Shown here: in pieces, positions 8,442-16,955 of the stretch | Numbering within the stretch: position 1 is the first letter of the stretch | Layout of the letters: the number at the start of each line of letters is the position of its first letter | From: JAAFJT01 sp043772905 | GTDB taxonomy: Bacteria > Bacteroidota > Bacteroidia > Chitinophagales > Saprospiraceae | Assembly (NCBI GenBank): GCA_043772905.1 | Contig: JAYVFS010000270.1 | Span: 1 to 27,576, forward strand | Direction of reading: 5' to 3' | DNA: 27,576 nucleotides | Made by a program: the position numbers and the translations under genes | Notes under the pieces: model-generated | Seen by the model: only the letters and a program-made list of their open reading frames with translations | Told to the model about the DNA's origin: nothing | Databases searched by the model: none

Positions 8442-8489
8442 TGCCTTAGAAATGAACTAATTTTCACCGAATCAAATAAAACTTTCAAT

Positions 8490-9620
8490 ATGCCTAAATC
8501 ACTTCCATTTTTATTGTTTTTGCTATTTTTAGCTAATTTTGCTGCAAAAGCACAGTCTTTACCAAATTTACCCTGCGGACAACAGACGCGTAATTGGATA
8601 AAAAGCAACTATTTTGATGGTAAAATCAGAACTTCGAGCATCAGTTATAATTCAGCGCGTCAATATATGTATGCTTATGTGGACAATCCGGACAGCGTTA
8701 CCACGTGCGTTTATGGTGGTTATCGGCATCCTTACAAGCCTCAAACTAAGCCGACAAATCCTGTTCAACTCACGCCACCGAGCGATTGGCTTACATCTTT
8801 ACTGACTGGTAGTACCTTGATGATTAATTGTGAACACACTGTTCCGCAAAGTTTTTTTAGTGAAAACTTGCCTATGCGTGGCGATATACATCATCTTTTT
8901 CCGACTTATGAAAAATGGAATAATGACCGCAATAATTTTCGTTTTGCTGAAATTCCTGACGCTTCAACCTCAAAATGGGAAATCAATTTAACGAGTCAAA
9001 CGACTATACCGACCACAAATATTGATGAATATTCGGAGTTGGGTACTGTCAACGGCGAACTTGTTTACGAACCCCGAGAAGAGCATAAAGGACGTGTGGC
9101 GCGTGCCGTTTTGTATTTTTTTACGGTCTATCCTGATGCCGTCGGTAATGCAACCGATACGACTGAAATCGTTAGAGTGGCGGCTTTAGAAACCTTAAAA
9201 ATGTGGCATGAAAGATTCCCTCCGAACGCGGCTGATGCGTTACGGAATACACGTATCGAACAGGCACAGGGCAACCGCAATATTTTTGTTGATAATCCAA
9301 ATTGGATTTATCAAGCATGGTGTCTCAATCCTTCAATGACCAATATTTTAAATTATAAAAGCGATAAAGGTTTAACAATCAATAGTTTAAACACTCTTTC
9401 TGAAACAAATAATTTGTTGTTAAATATAAATGCGGTTAAAGAAGCATCTGCAAATTTTGATGTTTTTGATACAGCAGGCAGACTCTTATTGTCTCAAAAA
9501 AGAACACTTTCTGTTGGGCAGAACAACCTTGATTTGCCTTTGAATCATGTGCCAAAAGGTATTTTTATTCTAAGAATTATACAAGGCGAATCTACAGTGA
9601 GTCAGAAATTTGAAAAATAG
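8490..9620 (+). CDS. Secreted endonuclease I (EndA/NucM type) with T9SS tail
   Basis: This 376-residue protein starts with a signal peptide (MPKSLPFLLFLLFLANFAAK). I chose the ATG at 8490 because it places the signal peptide at the N-terminus; an in-frame TTG at 8439 would add 17 polar residues. The endonuclease I domain (about 25-285) has the active-site stretch NCEHTVPQSFFSENLPMRGD followed by IHHLFPTYEKWNNDRNNF, plus QGNRNIFVDNPNWI. The last 75 residues form a short T9SS sorting domain (FDVFDTAGRLLLSQK, GIFILRIIQGESTVSQK). It probably acts outside the cell on nucleic acids. It shares the catalytic pattern of the divergent neighbour but lacks its adhesin and Fn3-like modules. It contains no exact TACTGAGGGG word. 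Confidence 0.88.
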   Translation: MPKSLPFLLFLLFLANFAAKAQSLPNLPCGQQTRNWIKSNYFDGKIRTSSISYNSARQYMYAYVDNPDSVTTCVYGGYRHPYKPQTKPTNPVQLTPPSDWLTSLLTGSTLMINCEHTVPQSFFSENLPMRGDIHHLFPTYEKWNNDRNNFRFAEIPDASTSKWEINLTSQTTIPTTNIDEYSELGTVNGELVYEPREEHKGRVARAVLYFFTVYPDAVGNATDTTEIVRVAALETLKMWHERFPPNAADALRNTRIEQAQGNRNIFVDNPNWIYQAWCLNPSMTNILNYKSDKGLTINSLNTLSETNNLLLNINAVKEASANFDVFDTAGRLLLSQKRTLSVGQNNLDLPLNHVPKGIFILRIIQGESTVSQKFEK

Positions 9621-9636
9621 TCATTCTTTTTAGGAA

Positions 9637-9739
9637 GACCACTGATTAGACTGATACGACAGATTTACGTTTATTTTTATTCCCTACGGGATGACAAAGG
9701 AATTAGCGTAAATCTGTTGCATCTGCCCAATCAGTTGTC
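9637..9739. repeat. 35-bp quasi-palindrome between nuclease gene and murD
   Basis: Arms 9637-9671 and 9705-9739 are complementary at 28 of 35 positions and enclose a small TCCC-TAC-GGGA hairpin at about 9681-9691. It probably acts as the nuclease gene terminator. The scattered mismatches suggest an older counterpart of the perfect palindromes elsewhere in the window. Confidence 0.55.
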
Positions 9740-9756
9740 TCCAAAAATCTAAAATC

Positions 9757-11052
9757 ATGAAAAAAATAGTCATTCTCGGCGCAGGAGAAAGTGGTGTTGG
9801 CGCCGCTTTATTGGCAAAAAAACAAGGTTTTGATGTCTTTGTCAGCGATAAAAGTCCGATAAAAGACAATTTCAAAGCGGAATTAGATGCCGCTGAAATT
9901 CCTTATGAAAGTGGTGGTCATACTGAGGGGATCATTTTAAAGGCTGATGAAATCATCAAAAGCCCAGGCATTCCTGAAAAGATTGCTTTAATTCACAATG
10001 CCCAAAGACATAAAATTCCGATTATATCTGAAATCGAATTTGCCAGCCGTTTCACGAAAGCACGTATTATAGGTATCACGGGTTCAAACGGTAAAACGAC
10101 GACCACGAGTTTGGTTTATCACATTTTCAAAACGGGTGGTTTGGACGTTGCCGTGGGCGGCAATATTGGGAGAAGTTTTGCAAGACTGCTTGCAGAAGAG
10201 CCTGAACATGATTTTTACGTCTTGGAATTGTCCAGTTTTCAACTCGATGGCATTCACAGTTTCAGACCGTATATTTCTATTTTGTTGAATATTACGCCCG
10301 ATCATCTTGACCGATATGACTACAAAATGGCGAATTATGTCGCTTCAAAATTTCGGATTACGATGAATCAGACCGAAGACGATATTTTCATAACCAACAA
10401 AGAAGATCTTGAAATCAAGCGTTTTAGGGACACAAACATCGTAAATCCTAACGAATGGGTCATTTCGACGCATTTTGATTCCGATTTACTGAGGGGGCGT
10501 TTTGATATGTCAAAAACCAAACTGCGTGGTCCGCACAACTATTTCAATGCGTCTTGTGCGATTGCCGCATCCATCGTTTGTGGTATCGGTGATGCGAAAA
10601 TTCAGAAGGGTTTAGAGACGTTTGTTAATGCCCCACATCGCCTTGAATTTGTCGCAAATATTAACGGTACAGATTATATCAATGACTCAAAAGCGACGAA
10701 TGTGGACTCCGTTTATTGGGCTTTGAAGGCGATGAATAAACCGACTGTCCTCATTTTGGGCGGTCAGGACAAAGGGAATGATTATACATCTCTTGAAAAA
10801 ATAGTTGCTCAAAAGGTCAAAGCCGTCGTGTGTATGGGCGTTGACAACCACAAATTGCTTGAATTTTTTACGCCAATTGTCAAAAATATTGAAGAAACGC
10901 ATTCGGTTGCGGATGCCGTGAAGGTTGCAGCCAAATATACTGAGGGGGGGGATGCGGTGCTGTTGTCGCCCGCTTGTGCGAGTTTTGATTTGTTTAAAAA
11001 CTATGAAGACCGTGGCGATCAGTTTAAAAAAGAGGTTTTGAGTCTGGCCTGA
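9757..11052 (+). CDS. murD: UDP-N-acetylmuramoyl-L-alanine--D-glutamate ligase
   Basis: This 431-residue Mur ligase adds D-glutamate to UDP-MurNAc-L-Ala in cytoplasmic peptidoglycan precursor synthesis, using ATP. The N-terminal Rossmann motif is VILGAGESGVGAA (5-17). The ATP-binding P-loop is GITGSNGKTTTT (about 106-117). Further conserved blocks are NDSKATNVDS (about 310-319), GGQDKGNDY and LLSPACASFDLF near the C-terminus. It stands apart from other mur and fts genes, unlike the dcw clusters of many bacteria. Three exact copies of the TACTGAGGGG word lie inside, one extended to eight G. Confidence 0.96.
   Translation: MKKIVILGAGESGVGAALLAKKQGFDVFVSDKSPIKDNFKAELDAAEIPYESGGHTEGIILKADEIIKSPGIPEKIALIHNAQRHKIPIISEIEFASRFTKARIIGITGSNGKTTTTSLVYHIFKTGGLDVAVGGNIGRSFARLLAEEPEHDFYVLELSSFQLDGIHSFRPYISILLNITPDHLDRYDYKMANYVASKFRITMNQTEDDIFITNKEDLEIKRFRDTNIVNPNEWVISTHFDSDLLRGRFDMSKTKLRGPHNYFNASCAIAASIVCGIGDAKIQKGLETFVNAPHRLEFVANINGTDYINDSKATNVDSVYWALKAMNKPTVLILGGQDKGNDYTSLEKIVAQKVKAVVCMGVDNHKLLEFFTPIVKNIEETHSVADAVKVAAKYTEGGDAVLLSPACASFDLFKNYEDRGDQFKKEVLSLA
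9921..9930 (+). repeat. TACTGAGGGG word, copy 9
   Basis: Exact word with 4 G, sense in murD, read as Thr-Glu-Gly (HTEGII). Confidence 0.9.
10487..10496 (+). repeat. TACTGAGGGG word, copy 10
   Basis: Exact word with 5 G, sense in murD, read as Leu-Arg-Gly (DLLRGRF). Confidence 0.9.
10938..10947 (+). repeat. TACTGAGGGG word, copy 11, in an eight-G run
   Basis: Exact word followed by further G residues to a total of eight (10944-10951), sense in murD, read as Thr-Glu-Gly-Gly (YTEGGDA). It is the longest G-run among the copies. Confidence 0.9.
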
Positions 11053-11100
11053 TACGACATTAGATTTTATGGCACGAAATATTCTACTGTATAGGACACG

Positions 11101-11133
11101 ATGTTCGGGGAACTTTGAAAGTTCCCCGAACAT
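11101..11133. terminator. 16-bp perfect hairpin after murD
   Basis: Arms 11101-11116 and 11118-11133 flank a single G, and a short T-run (11142-11146) follows. It is a likely murD terminator. Geometry and core (GGGAACTTTGAAAGTTCCC) resemble the hairpin inside the MITE-like unit at 1755-1787, which suggests a REP-like palindrome family. Confidence 0.65.
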
Positions 11134-11212
11134 AATCGCCTTTTTATAAAATATTATTTGGATAAAAAAAATGAACCTGCCTTTTCATACTGTCCTTTTC
11201 CTTTAAATACCG

Positions 11213-11220
11213 TAGTTTTG
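11213..11220 (+). promoter_or_regulatory. Candidate -7 box (TAGTTTTG) for cystathionine beta-synthase
   Basis: TAGTTTTG matches TAnnTTTG and lies 60 nt upstream of the ATG at 11281, giving a leader of roughly 50 nt. No strong -33 TTG at the usual spacing. Confidence 0.45.
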
Positions 11221-11280
11221 TACCCAAAATTTAATAATTAAAGTCAAAATGCCTTGACTTTCCAATAAAACCCAACTGTT

Positions 11281-12639
11281 ATGGATTATAAAAATAATAT
11301 TCTCGAAACGATTGGCAATACGCCACTCGTAAAAATCAACAAAATTACTTCGCATTTGCCTTGTTTAGTCTTGGGGAAAGTCGAAACCTTTAACCCCGGA
11401 CACTCCATTAAAGACCGTATGGCGGTCAAAATGTTGGAAGATGCGGAAAAAAACGGACGTATTACTGAGGGCGGCACCATCATCGAATGTACCTCCGGCA
11501 ATACGGGCATGGGCTTGGCTTTGGCGGCGGCGGTGAAAGGTTATCGCTGTATTTTCACGACAAGTGATAAACAATCGAAGGAAAAAATTGACCTTTTGAG
11601 GGCGCATGGTGCAGAAGTCATCGTTTGTCCGACCAATGTTGAACCTAGTGACCCGCGTTCTTATTACTCGATTGCAGAACGTTTATCTAAGGAAATTCCG
11701 AATTCTTGCTGGATGAATCAATACGACAATTTGTCAAACCGTCAAGCACATTATGAGTCAACAGGTCCTGAAATTTGGAAACAAACAGCTGGTAAAATCA
11801 CGCATCTCGTTGTCGGTGTTGGAACAGGTGGAACTGTTTCAGGTACAGCGCAATATTTGAAAGAGCAAAATCCGAACATAAAGATTTGGGGCATAGACAC
11901 TTATGGTTCAGTTTTTAAAAAATATAAAGAAACAGGCATATTTGACGAAAATGAAATTTACCCTTACATTACTGAGGGGATAGGGGAGGACATTTTGCCT
12001 AAAAACGTGGATTTCAGTTTGATAGATGCTTTTGAAAAAGTGACGGACAAAGACGGTGCAGTCATGGCTCGTCGTTTGGCGCGCGAAGAAGGTATTTTGT
12101 TGGGCTATTCCGCAGGTTCTGCAATGGCAGGTTTGTTGCAATTAGGCGACCAATTTACAAAAGACGACGTTGTCGTCATCATTTTCCATGACCACGGCAG
12201 CCGTTATGTCGGTAAAATTTTCAATGACGACTGGATGCGTGAACGCAATTTCCTCGACGATGAATTGAAAGTAAAAGACATTATTTCTAACAAATCGAAT
12301 AAGATTTTCTATTCTGTCACCCCTCAACATACTGTTAGAGAGGCTTTCGATATGATGAAAAAATACGACATTTCGCAAATGCCTGTGATGACAGACAACG
12401 AAATGGTCGGTTCAATCGCTGAAAATACGGTGTTGACTTATCTTTTAGAAAACCCGATGCGTCATTCCGAAAGTAAAATCGAAGACATCATGGATGCACC
12501 GTTCCCTATTGTCAATGAGGAATTGCCTGTGAAACAATTGAATCGTTATATTTCTAAGAAAATACCTGCGGTGGTGGCTAAAGATAAGGCGGGGTTGTTG
12601 CATATTTTGACGAAATATGATATTATACAAGCGGTTTAG
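11281..12639 (+). CDS. Cystathionine beta-synthase with C-terminal CBS domain pair
   Basis: This 452-residue PLP enzyme condenses serine (or an activated serine) with homocysteine to cystathionine, the first step of reverse transsulfuration. Visible features are the PLP lysine near residue 44 in NPGHSIKDRMA, the substrate loop TSGNTGMG (about 70-77), the phosphate-binding GVGTGGTVSG (about 176-185), and FHDHGSRYVGKIFNDDWM, which is characteristic of CBS rather than CysK. Residues after about 335 form two CBS motifs (VREAFDMMKKYDISQMPVM and a second to the C-terminus), a likely regulatory module. An alternative would be a cysteine-synthase-like role. It contains one exact and one near copy of the TACTGAGGGG word. 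Confidence 0.88.
   Translation: MDYKNNILETIGNTPLVKINKITSHLPCLVLGKVETFNPGHSIKDRMAVKMLEDAEKNGRITEGGTIIECTSGNTGMGLALAAAVKGYRCIFTTSDKQSKEKIDLLRAHGAEVIVCPTNVEPSDPRSYYSIAERLSKEIPNSCWMNQYDNLSNRQAHYESTGPEIWKQTAGKITHLVVGVGTGGTVSGTAQYLKEQNPNIKIWGIDTYGSVFKKYKETGIFDENEIYPYITEGIGEDILPKNVDFSLIDAFEKVTDKDGAVMARRLAREEGILLGYSAGSAMAGLLQLGDQFTKDDVVVIIFHDHGSRYVGKIFNDDWMRERNFLDDELKVKDIISNKSNKIFYSVTPQHTVREAFDMMKKYDISQMPVMTDNEMVGSIAENTVLTYLLENPMRHSESKIEDIMDAPFPIVNEELPVKQLNRYISKKIPAVVAKDKAGLLHILTKYDIIQAV
11970..11979 (+). repeat. TACTGAGGGG word, copy 12
   Basis: Exact word with 4 G, sense in the CBS gene, read as Thr-Glu-Gly (YITEGIGED). It is the last copy before a 3.3-kb gap. Confidence 0.9.
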
Positions 12640-12648
12640 AATAAAAAA

Positions 12649-12683
12649 CACCGCTTTTTACTGATTTCGAGTAAAAAGCGGTG
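12649..12683. terminator. Bidirectional 14-bp terminator between CBS and DUF5131 genes
   Basis: Arms 12649-12662 and 12670-12683 are perfect with a 7-nt loop. A T-run follows on the minus strand. It sits between the convergent ends at 12639 (+) and 12698 (-). Confidence 0.8.
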
Positions 12684-12697
12684 AATTATTTTCTGAA

Positions 12698-13513
12698 TTA
12701 ATATTTTGTGGCTAAAGATAAGGAAGACAACGGTTTTTTACTTGCTTTGTTAATAGTTATATTACTTGGCAGCTCTCTAAAGATTTTACCATCAATTTGG
12801 CAACCTCCCTTTGCATGATTTTCGTGTTCAGAGGCAATAGTTGGGTCACTCTGATTTTCATTAAAATCTTTTTTGCCCCACTGCTTAAAGAAGAAAGGAG
12901 TCCCTGTTCTATCACATTCTTTTTTTATTGACTCAATCCATTTTTTTTTAATAGGTCGGGCATTTGGACCAGACTCTCCTCCAACAATAACCCAATCAAT
13001 ATGCTCTAAATACAAGTTTTTGACTTCCCCAATTAGAGGTTCAATTGATAAAAATTTAGTTTTAGCGGGTGTATTAATAAGGTCTAATATCCTATTTGAT
13101 ACTTTCTCATTTTCAACTGATACGCCCATCCAAATATTTTCAGTCCAATCAAGTTCACATGCTATTTCCTTTAGTCTCTCAGAGCGTTTAGTTAATACTT
13201 GATAAATATGAGGAGTTGTGTTCATTACTTGAAATACTAATTTTATATAATCCAAAGGCACTTCTGGATGAAATAGATCACTCATTGAATTGACAAAGAC
13301 TACTCTTGTTCTTTTCCAACCATAGGGCACATTCAACATTTTAGGTGCTAATGCTATCTTAAAACCATTTTTATATTGCTCAACACCCATCGCTTGAAGT
13401 CGTTTAGCCATTCTTTCAGCATAACAGTTTTTACATCCCGCTGATATTTTTGTGCAACCCGTTACTGGATTCCACGTTACTTCCGTCCATTCTATTCCTG
13501 ATTGTGTAGCCAT
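12698..13513 (-). CDS. DUF5131 (phage Gp37/Gp68-like) three-Cys-motif protein
   Basis: This 271-residue protein opens with IEWTEVTWNPVTGCTKISAG and three cysteines at about 20, 27 and 30 (C-x6-C-x2-C, then YAER). This is the signature of the DUF5131 / Gp37-Gp68 family. A further conserved block is VIVGGESGPNARPIK (about 175-190). The cysteine trio suggests an iron-sulfur or radical-SAM-like metal site, but the reaction is not known. Its ATG overlaps the stop codon of the upstream TcmP gene by one nucleotide, so the two form a coupled unit. The pair contains no TACTGAGGGG word, which fits acquisition by transfer. The phage-related family name alone does not make this a prophage. Confidence 0.85.
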   Translation of the reverse strand: MATQSGIEWTEVTWNPVTGCTKISAGCKNCYAERMAKRLQAMGVEQYKNGFKIALAPKMLNVPYGWKRTRVVFVNSMSDLFHPEVPLDYIKLVFQVMNTTPHIYQVLTKRSERLKEIACELDWTENIWMGVSVENEKVSNRILDLINTPAKTKFLSIEPLIGEVKNLYLEHIDWVIVGGESGPNARPIKKKWIESIKKECDRTGTPFFFKQWGKKDFNENQSDPTIASEHENHAKGGCQIDGKIFRELPSNITINKASKKPLSSLSLATKY

Positions 13514-14619
13514 TATTTAAGAATTTTAATTTGTTTAATAACTCCTTGTTTTCTTCGTTCTCCCAATGTTGAATGTGCATAAGAAAAAGTGTCTGTTCCT
13601 ATTTTCTTATCTTTTTTAAGTTTATCAACAATAGGTTTTGCATGTATATTGCCCAAAAAACCATTTGTTAAAGTGAAAATATAAATATCCCATTCTGTTT
13701 TAAGTTTCCCTTCTAAAATTTCTTTTTCTAGTTCTTCTTCAAAGAGAGTCAATTTTTTAGGTTTTACAGGGAAAAGACTATTTGAATATCTTGCTATGTT
13801 ATCTTCATCAATATCAAAATTGGCATCTCCAATATTAGGATTAACGCTCCAACATACCTTTAAAAACTTTTCTAAACCTAATGGGTGGCTTGAGCCAAAA
13901 ATTAAACCATAGATATTGGTTTTCTTTTTAATTGAAAAGCTGGTTAAGTAATATTCTTTGTTATCAGGTATCAGTAATCGGTATCGGTCTGTTACAAATC
14001 TATGAATTTGATGAGGGGGTAAACCTTTAACATCTTCTTTTGAAATATTTAAAACACTATTTATACTTTCATCTTCAGCAAATCTTTTAAAGGTGCTTGA
14101 TGAGACAAAAAAAAGTAAATCCGTCATAGGAAGATTTACAAGTTTATTGAAAATGTCTGCATTTACAAACTTCACCCCAAACTGATCAAGCCAAACTAAA
14201 TTTGCAAAACCTTGCATTTTCTTATACCATTGATCAAACAATTCTCCAAAATTTTTATTTTCAAGATGAATTTTTAGCGGTTTAGATGCTAATTCAAGAT
14301 TATTCACCACATCTTCCAGTTTTTTAAAATATTTAATTTCATATTCGTTTAGATATACATTAACATTCAAGTTATGTTGAATTATATCAGGGAAGTGAAA
14401 AGGAAATGATTCTAAAGCGATTAAAGGACTTCCCTTTTGGCTTATTGAATCTTGCCCTGCCCCAGCAAAGAAGTCAAATATATTTACCCCTTTTAGCCAT
14501 TTATAATTAATAGCATTTTTTATGAATACAGGGATACACTCATGAAGATAATTTTCAAAAAGTTCAAGTTTGGTTAATGTGGATTCATCAAAGGGTTTAT
14601 CAAAAAAATCTTTTGCCAT
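13513..14619 (-). CDS. tcmP: Three-Cys-motif partner protein TcmP
   Basis: This 368-residue protein matches the TcmP family (TIGR04474), named because its genes accompany three-Cys-motif proteins such as the DUF5131 product encoded directly downstream. The start FFDKPFDESTLTKLELFENYL is typical. The segment NIFDFFAGAGQDS (about 47-59) resembles the glycine-rich SAM-binding motif of Rossmann methyltransferases. LVWLDQFGVKFVN follows near 140-152. A methyltransferase-like role is inference only. The C-terminal 80 residues are lysine-rich and may be a separate small domain. No promoter is obvious in the AT-rich 167 bp upstream. Confidence 0.85.
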   Translation of the reverse strand: MAKDFFDKPFDESTLTKLELFENYLHECIPVFIKNAINYKWLKGVNIFDFFAGAGQDSISQKGSPLIALESFPFHFPDIIQHNLNVNVYLNEYEIKYFKKLEDVVNNLELASKPLKIHLENKNFGELFDQWYKKMQGFANLVWLDQFGVKFVNADIFNKLVNLPMTDLLFFVSSSTFKRFAEDESINSVLNISKEDVKGLPPHQIHRFVTDRYRLLIPDNKEYYLTSFSIKKKTNIYGLIFGSSHPLGLEKFLKVCWSVNPNIGDANFDIDEDNIARYSNSLFPVKPKKLTLFEEELEKEILEGKLKTEWDIYIFTLTNGFLGNIHAKPIVDKLKKDKKIGTDTFSYAHSTLGERRKQGVIKQIKILK

Positions 14620-14786
14620 CGTTTTTTCGTTTTAGATGATTAAAATATATTGGCATAAAAATACAAAAAGTTTTTAAAAATTAAACTTAAAATAACATTT
14701 TTTGTTTTTAAATATAATTTAAACCTCTTGTTTTATTGTTTTGAGCTAAGTATAAATGAATGTACTATTTACAAATGACACATAAA

Positions 14787-16868
14787 TCACTCCGTAATCC
14801 CCACCAAATCAAACAAAAACGCATACTCCATCGCCGTTTCTTTGAATCGTTCAAAACGTCCCGACGCGCCACCATGTCCTGTTGTCATATTACAAAACAT
14901 ATAAAGCGGTGAGCGTTTGTTCGTCCGCAATTCGCGCAGACGAGCGACCCATTTTGCGGGTTCCCAGTATTGTACTTGCGAATCGTGCAAGCCTGTTGTA
15001 ACCAAAGTAGCGGGATAGGCTTTTGCCGAAACTTGGTCATAAGGCGAATAGGATTTCATGTAATCGTAATACGTTTTGTCTTTCGGATTGCCCCATTCGT
15101 CAAATTCGCCAGTTGTCAAAGGAATCGTTTCATCGAGCATCGTCGTTATGACATCTACAAAAGGCACTGCTGCCACAACGCCACGCCACAAATCAGGGCG
15201 CATATTCATCACCGCACCCATCAACAAACCACCTGCCGAACCGCCCATTGCCATCAGTTTTGTCTTCGCACAGTACCCCTCAGTAATCAGTGTTTCAGCG
15301 CAAGCGATGAAGTCCGAAAACGTGTTTTTCTTATTTAACAATTTACCGTCTTCGTACCAATGACGACCGAGTTCTTGTCCGCCACGAATGTGCGCAATGG
15401 CATAAACAAAACCTCTATCCAACAAACTCAAACGAGGAGAAGAGAAATGTGGATCCATCGAATGTCCGTAACTGCCATAAGCGTACAACAAAAGCGGTTG
15501 CCGCCGTTTTTTATACATGTCTTTTCGATAAACAATTGATATAGGTACTTTTACACCATCAGGAGCTGTGGCATAAACACGTTTTGAGACATAGTTTTTA
15601 GGGGTAAAACCTGCCTGTAAAACGGCTTCTTGTTTCAAAAGTGTAAACTTTCTCGTTTTGACATCATAATCAAAAACGGTACTTGGTGTTGTCATGGACA
15701 TAAAACCGACACGTAAAGTATCTGTTTCATAATCGGGATTTGTGCCAGTATAAGCCATATAAACTTCTTCACCAAAGTCCAAATAATGGTCATTACCTGT
15801 GTTTTCCAAAACCCGAATTTGCGTTAAACCCTCTTTACGTTCCGACAAAACGAGGTGGTTTTTGAAAATATCTATACTTTCTAACAGTACATCGTCACGG
15901 TGCGGAATAACTTCTGTCCAATTTTCACGCAACGTCCCCCCCTTCCCGATATTATCGGGATTTCCTTCGTCAACAGTATCAGAACAAGCCATCAAACGAA
16001 AGTTCTTCGCTTCCCAATTGGTGATGATATAAAACGAGTCACCAGCATGGTCAATCGTAAATTCATGATGTTTTTGACGGGGTTCAAAAATCCGAAATTC
16101 ACCCATGGGGTTATCTGCTTCCAAAATATGATATTCGTTTGAAACCGTTGAGTATGAACCAATTACGATGAATTTTTCTGATTTTGTTTTATAAACGATT
16201 GCACCAAATGTCTCATCTGTTTCTTCATAAATAACCACATCTTCCGAAGGATTCGTCCCTAAAATATGACGCATAATTTTATACGACCGCAACGTTTCAG
16301 AGTCTTTGAGGGTATAAAAAACAGTCTTATTATCGGCTGCCCAAATCGAGCTACCTGTTGTCCCTTCGATGTATTCTTCTAAGATTTCACCCGTTTCAAG
16401 GTTTTTAAAATGTATCTTATGAATCCGCCGACTCACCGTATCCACGCCATAAGCCAACCATTTATTATCAGGCGAAACCGAGCGGCTGCCGACGGTGTAA
16501 TATTCAAAACCCTTTGACAGGTCGTTGACATTGAGCATGATTTCCTCGGGTGCTTCTAAAGTCTCTTTTTTACGGCTATAAATCGGGTACTCATGCCCTT
16601 CTTCGTAGCGCGCGATGTACCAATAGCCATGATAACGAAACGGCACAGACATATCGGTTTGGGCAAAACGGGCGACGATTTCTTTAAAAAGTTGCTCTTG
16701 AAACGGCTTGGTATGTGCCATTTTTGCTTCGCGATAATCATTTTCAGTATTGAGATAGGCAATAACTTTTGGGTCTTCACGCTTATTGAGCCAAAAATAA
16801 GGGTCAATGCGGGTATCGTTATGTATCGTTAATTCGGTTGGAATTTTACGCGCTTTCGGTTGTTTCAT
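14787..16868 (-). CDS. ptrB: Oligopeptidase B-like S9 serine peptidase
   Basis: This 693-residue S9A-family protein has the expected size for oligopeptidase B, a cytosolic serine peptidase cutting short peptides after basic residues. The N-terminus (RIDPYFWLNKREDPKVIAYLNTEN) and beta-propeller region are followed by the alpha/beta-hydrolase domain. The nucleophile motif is GGSAGGLLMG (about 540), with DEWGNP, TTGLHDSQVQYWEPAKW (Asp region) and TTGHGGASGRF (His) completing the triad. No signal peptide is seen, so it is probably cytoplasmic. The gene interrupts two accessory-looking pairs and carries the only TACTGAGGGG word (15276) in a 7.6-kb stretch, which suggests it is resident while its neighbours are newer. 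Confidence 0.88.
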   Translation of the reverse strand: MKQPKARKIPTELTIHNDTRIDPYFWLNKREDPKVIAYLNTENDYREAKMAHTKPFQEQLFKEIVARFAQTDMSVPFRYHGYWYIARYEEGHEYPIYSRKKETLEAPEEIMLNVNDLSKGFEYYTVGSRSVSPDNKWLAYGVDTVSRRIHKIHFKNLETGEILEEYIEGTTGSSIWAADNKTVFYTLKDSETLRSYKIMRHILGTNPSEDVVIYEETDETFGAIVYKTKSEKFIVIGSYSTVSNEYHILEADNPMGEFRIFEPRQKHHEFTIDHAGDSFYIITNWEAKNFRLMACSDTVDEGNPDNIGKGGTLRENWTEVIPHRDDVLLESIDIFKNHLVLSERKEGLTQIRVLENTGNDHYLDFGEEVYMAYTGTNPDYETDTLRVGFMSMTTPSTVFDYDVKTRKFTLLKQEAVLQAGFTPKNYVSKRVYATAPDGVKVPISIVYRKDMYKKRRQPLLLYAYGSYGHSMDPHFSSPRLSLLDRGFVYAIAHIRGGQELGRHWYEDGKLLNKKNTFSDFIACAETLITEGYCAKTKLMAMGGSAGGLLMGAVMNMRPDLWRGVVAAVPFVDVITTMLDETIPLTTGEFDEWGNPKDKTYYDYMKSYSPYDQVSAKAYPATLVTTGLHDSQVQYWEPAKWVARLRELRTNKRSPLYMFCNMTTGHGGASGRFERFKETAMEYAFLFDLVGITE
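15276..15285 (-). repeat. TACTGAGGGG word, copy 13
   Basis: Exact word with 4 G, sense in the oligopeptidase gene, read as Thr-Glu-Gly (LITEGYC). It is the only copy between 11980 and 19546. Confidence 0.9.
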
Positions 16869-16901
16869 ATATTGAATTGCTGTATTGATGATAAAAAAAA
16901 A

Positions 16902-16922
16902 GCCTTTCAGCGATTGAAAGGC
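16902..16922 (-). terminator. Rho-independent terminator of the Uma2 gene
   Basis: Arms 16902-16909 and 16915-16922 form an 8-bp stem with a 5-nt loop. On the minus strand the stem is followed by about nine T. It lies 33 nt past the Uma2 stop codon and just upstream of the oligopeptidase start. Confidence 0.85.
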
Positions 16923-16955
16923 GAATATCTGTTTTTTTATTGAGCTTTTATACGG

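Noticed and set aside
9651..11059. Shared 11-mer CTGATACGACA at 9651 and 11049 as a regulatory site
   Set aside because: There are only two exact copies, one overlapping the murD stop codon, and flanks do not align well enough to claim a family.
12698..13513. Prophage remnant, because DUF5131 is also named phage Gp37/Gp68
   Set aside because: No integrase, structural or lysis genes are nearby, and the family is common outside phages with TcmP.
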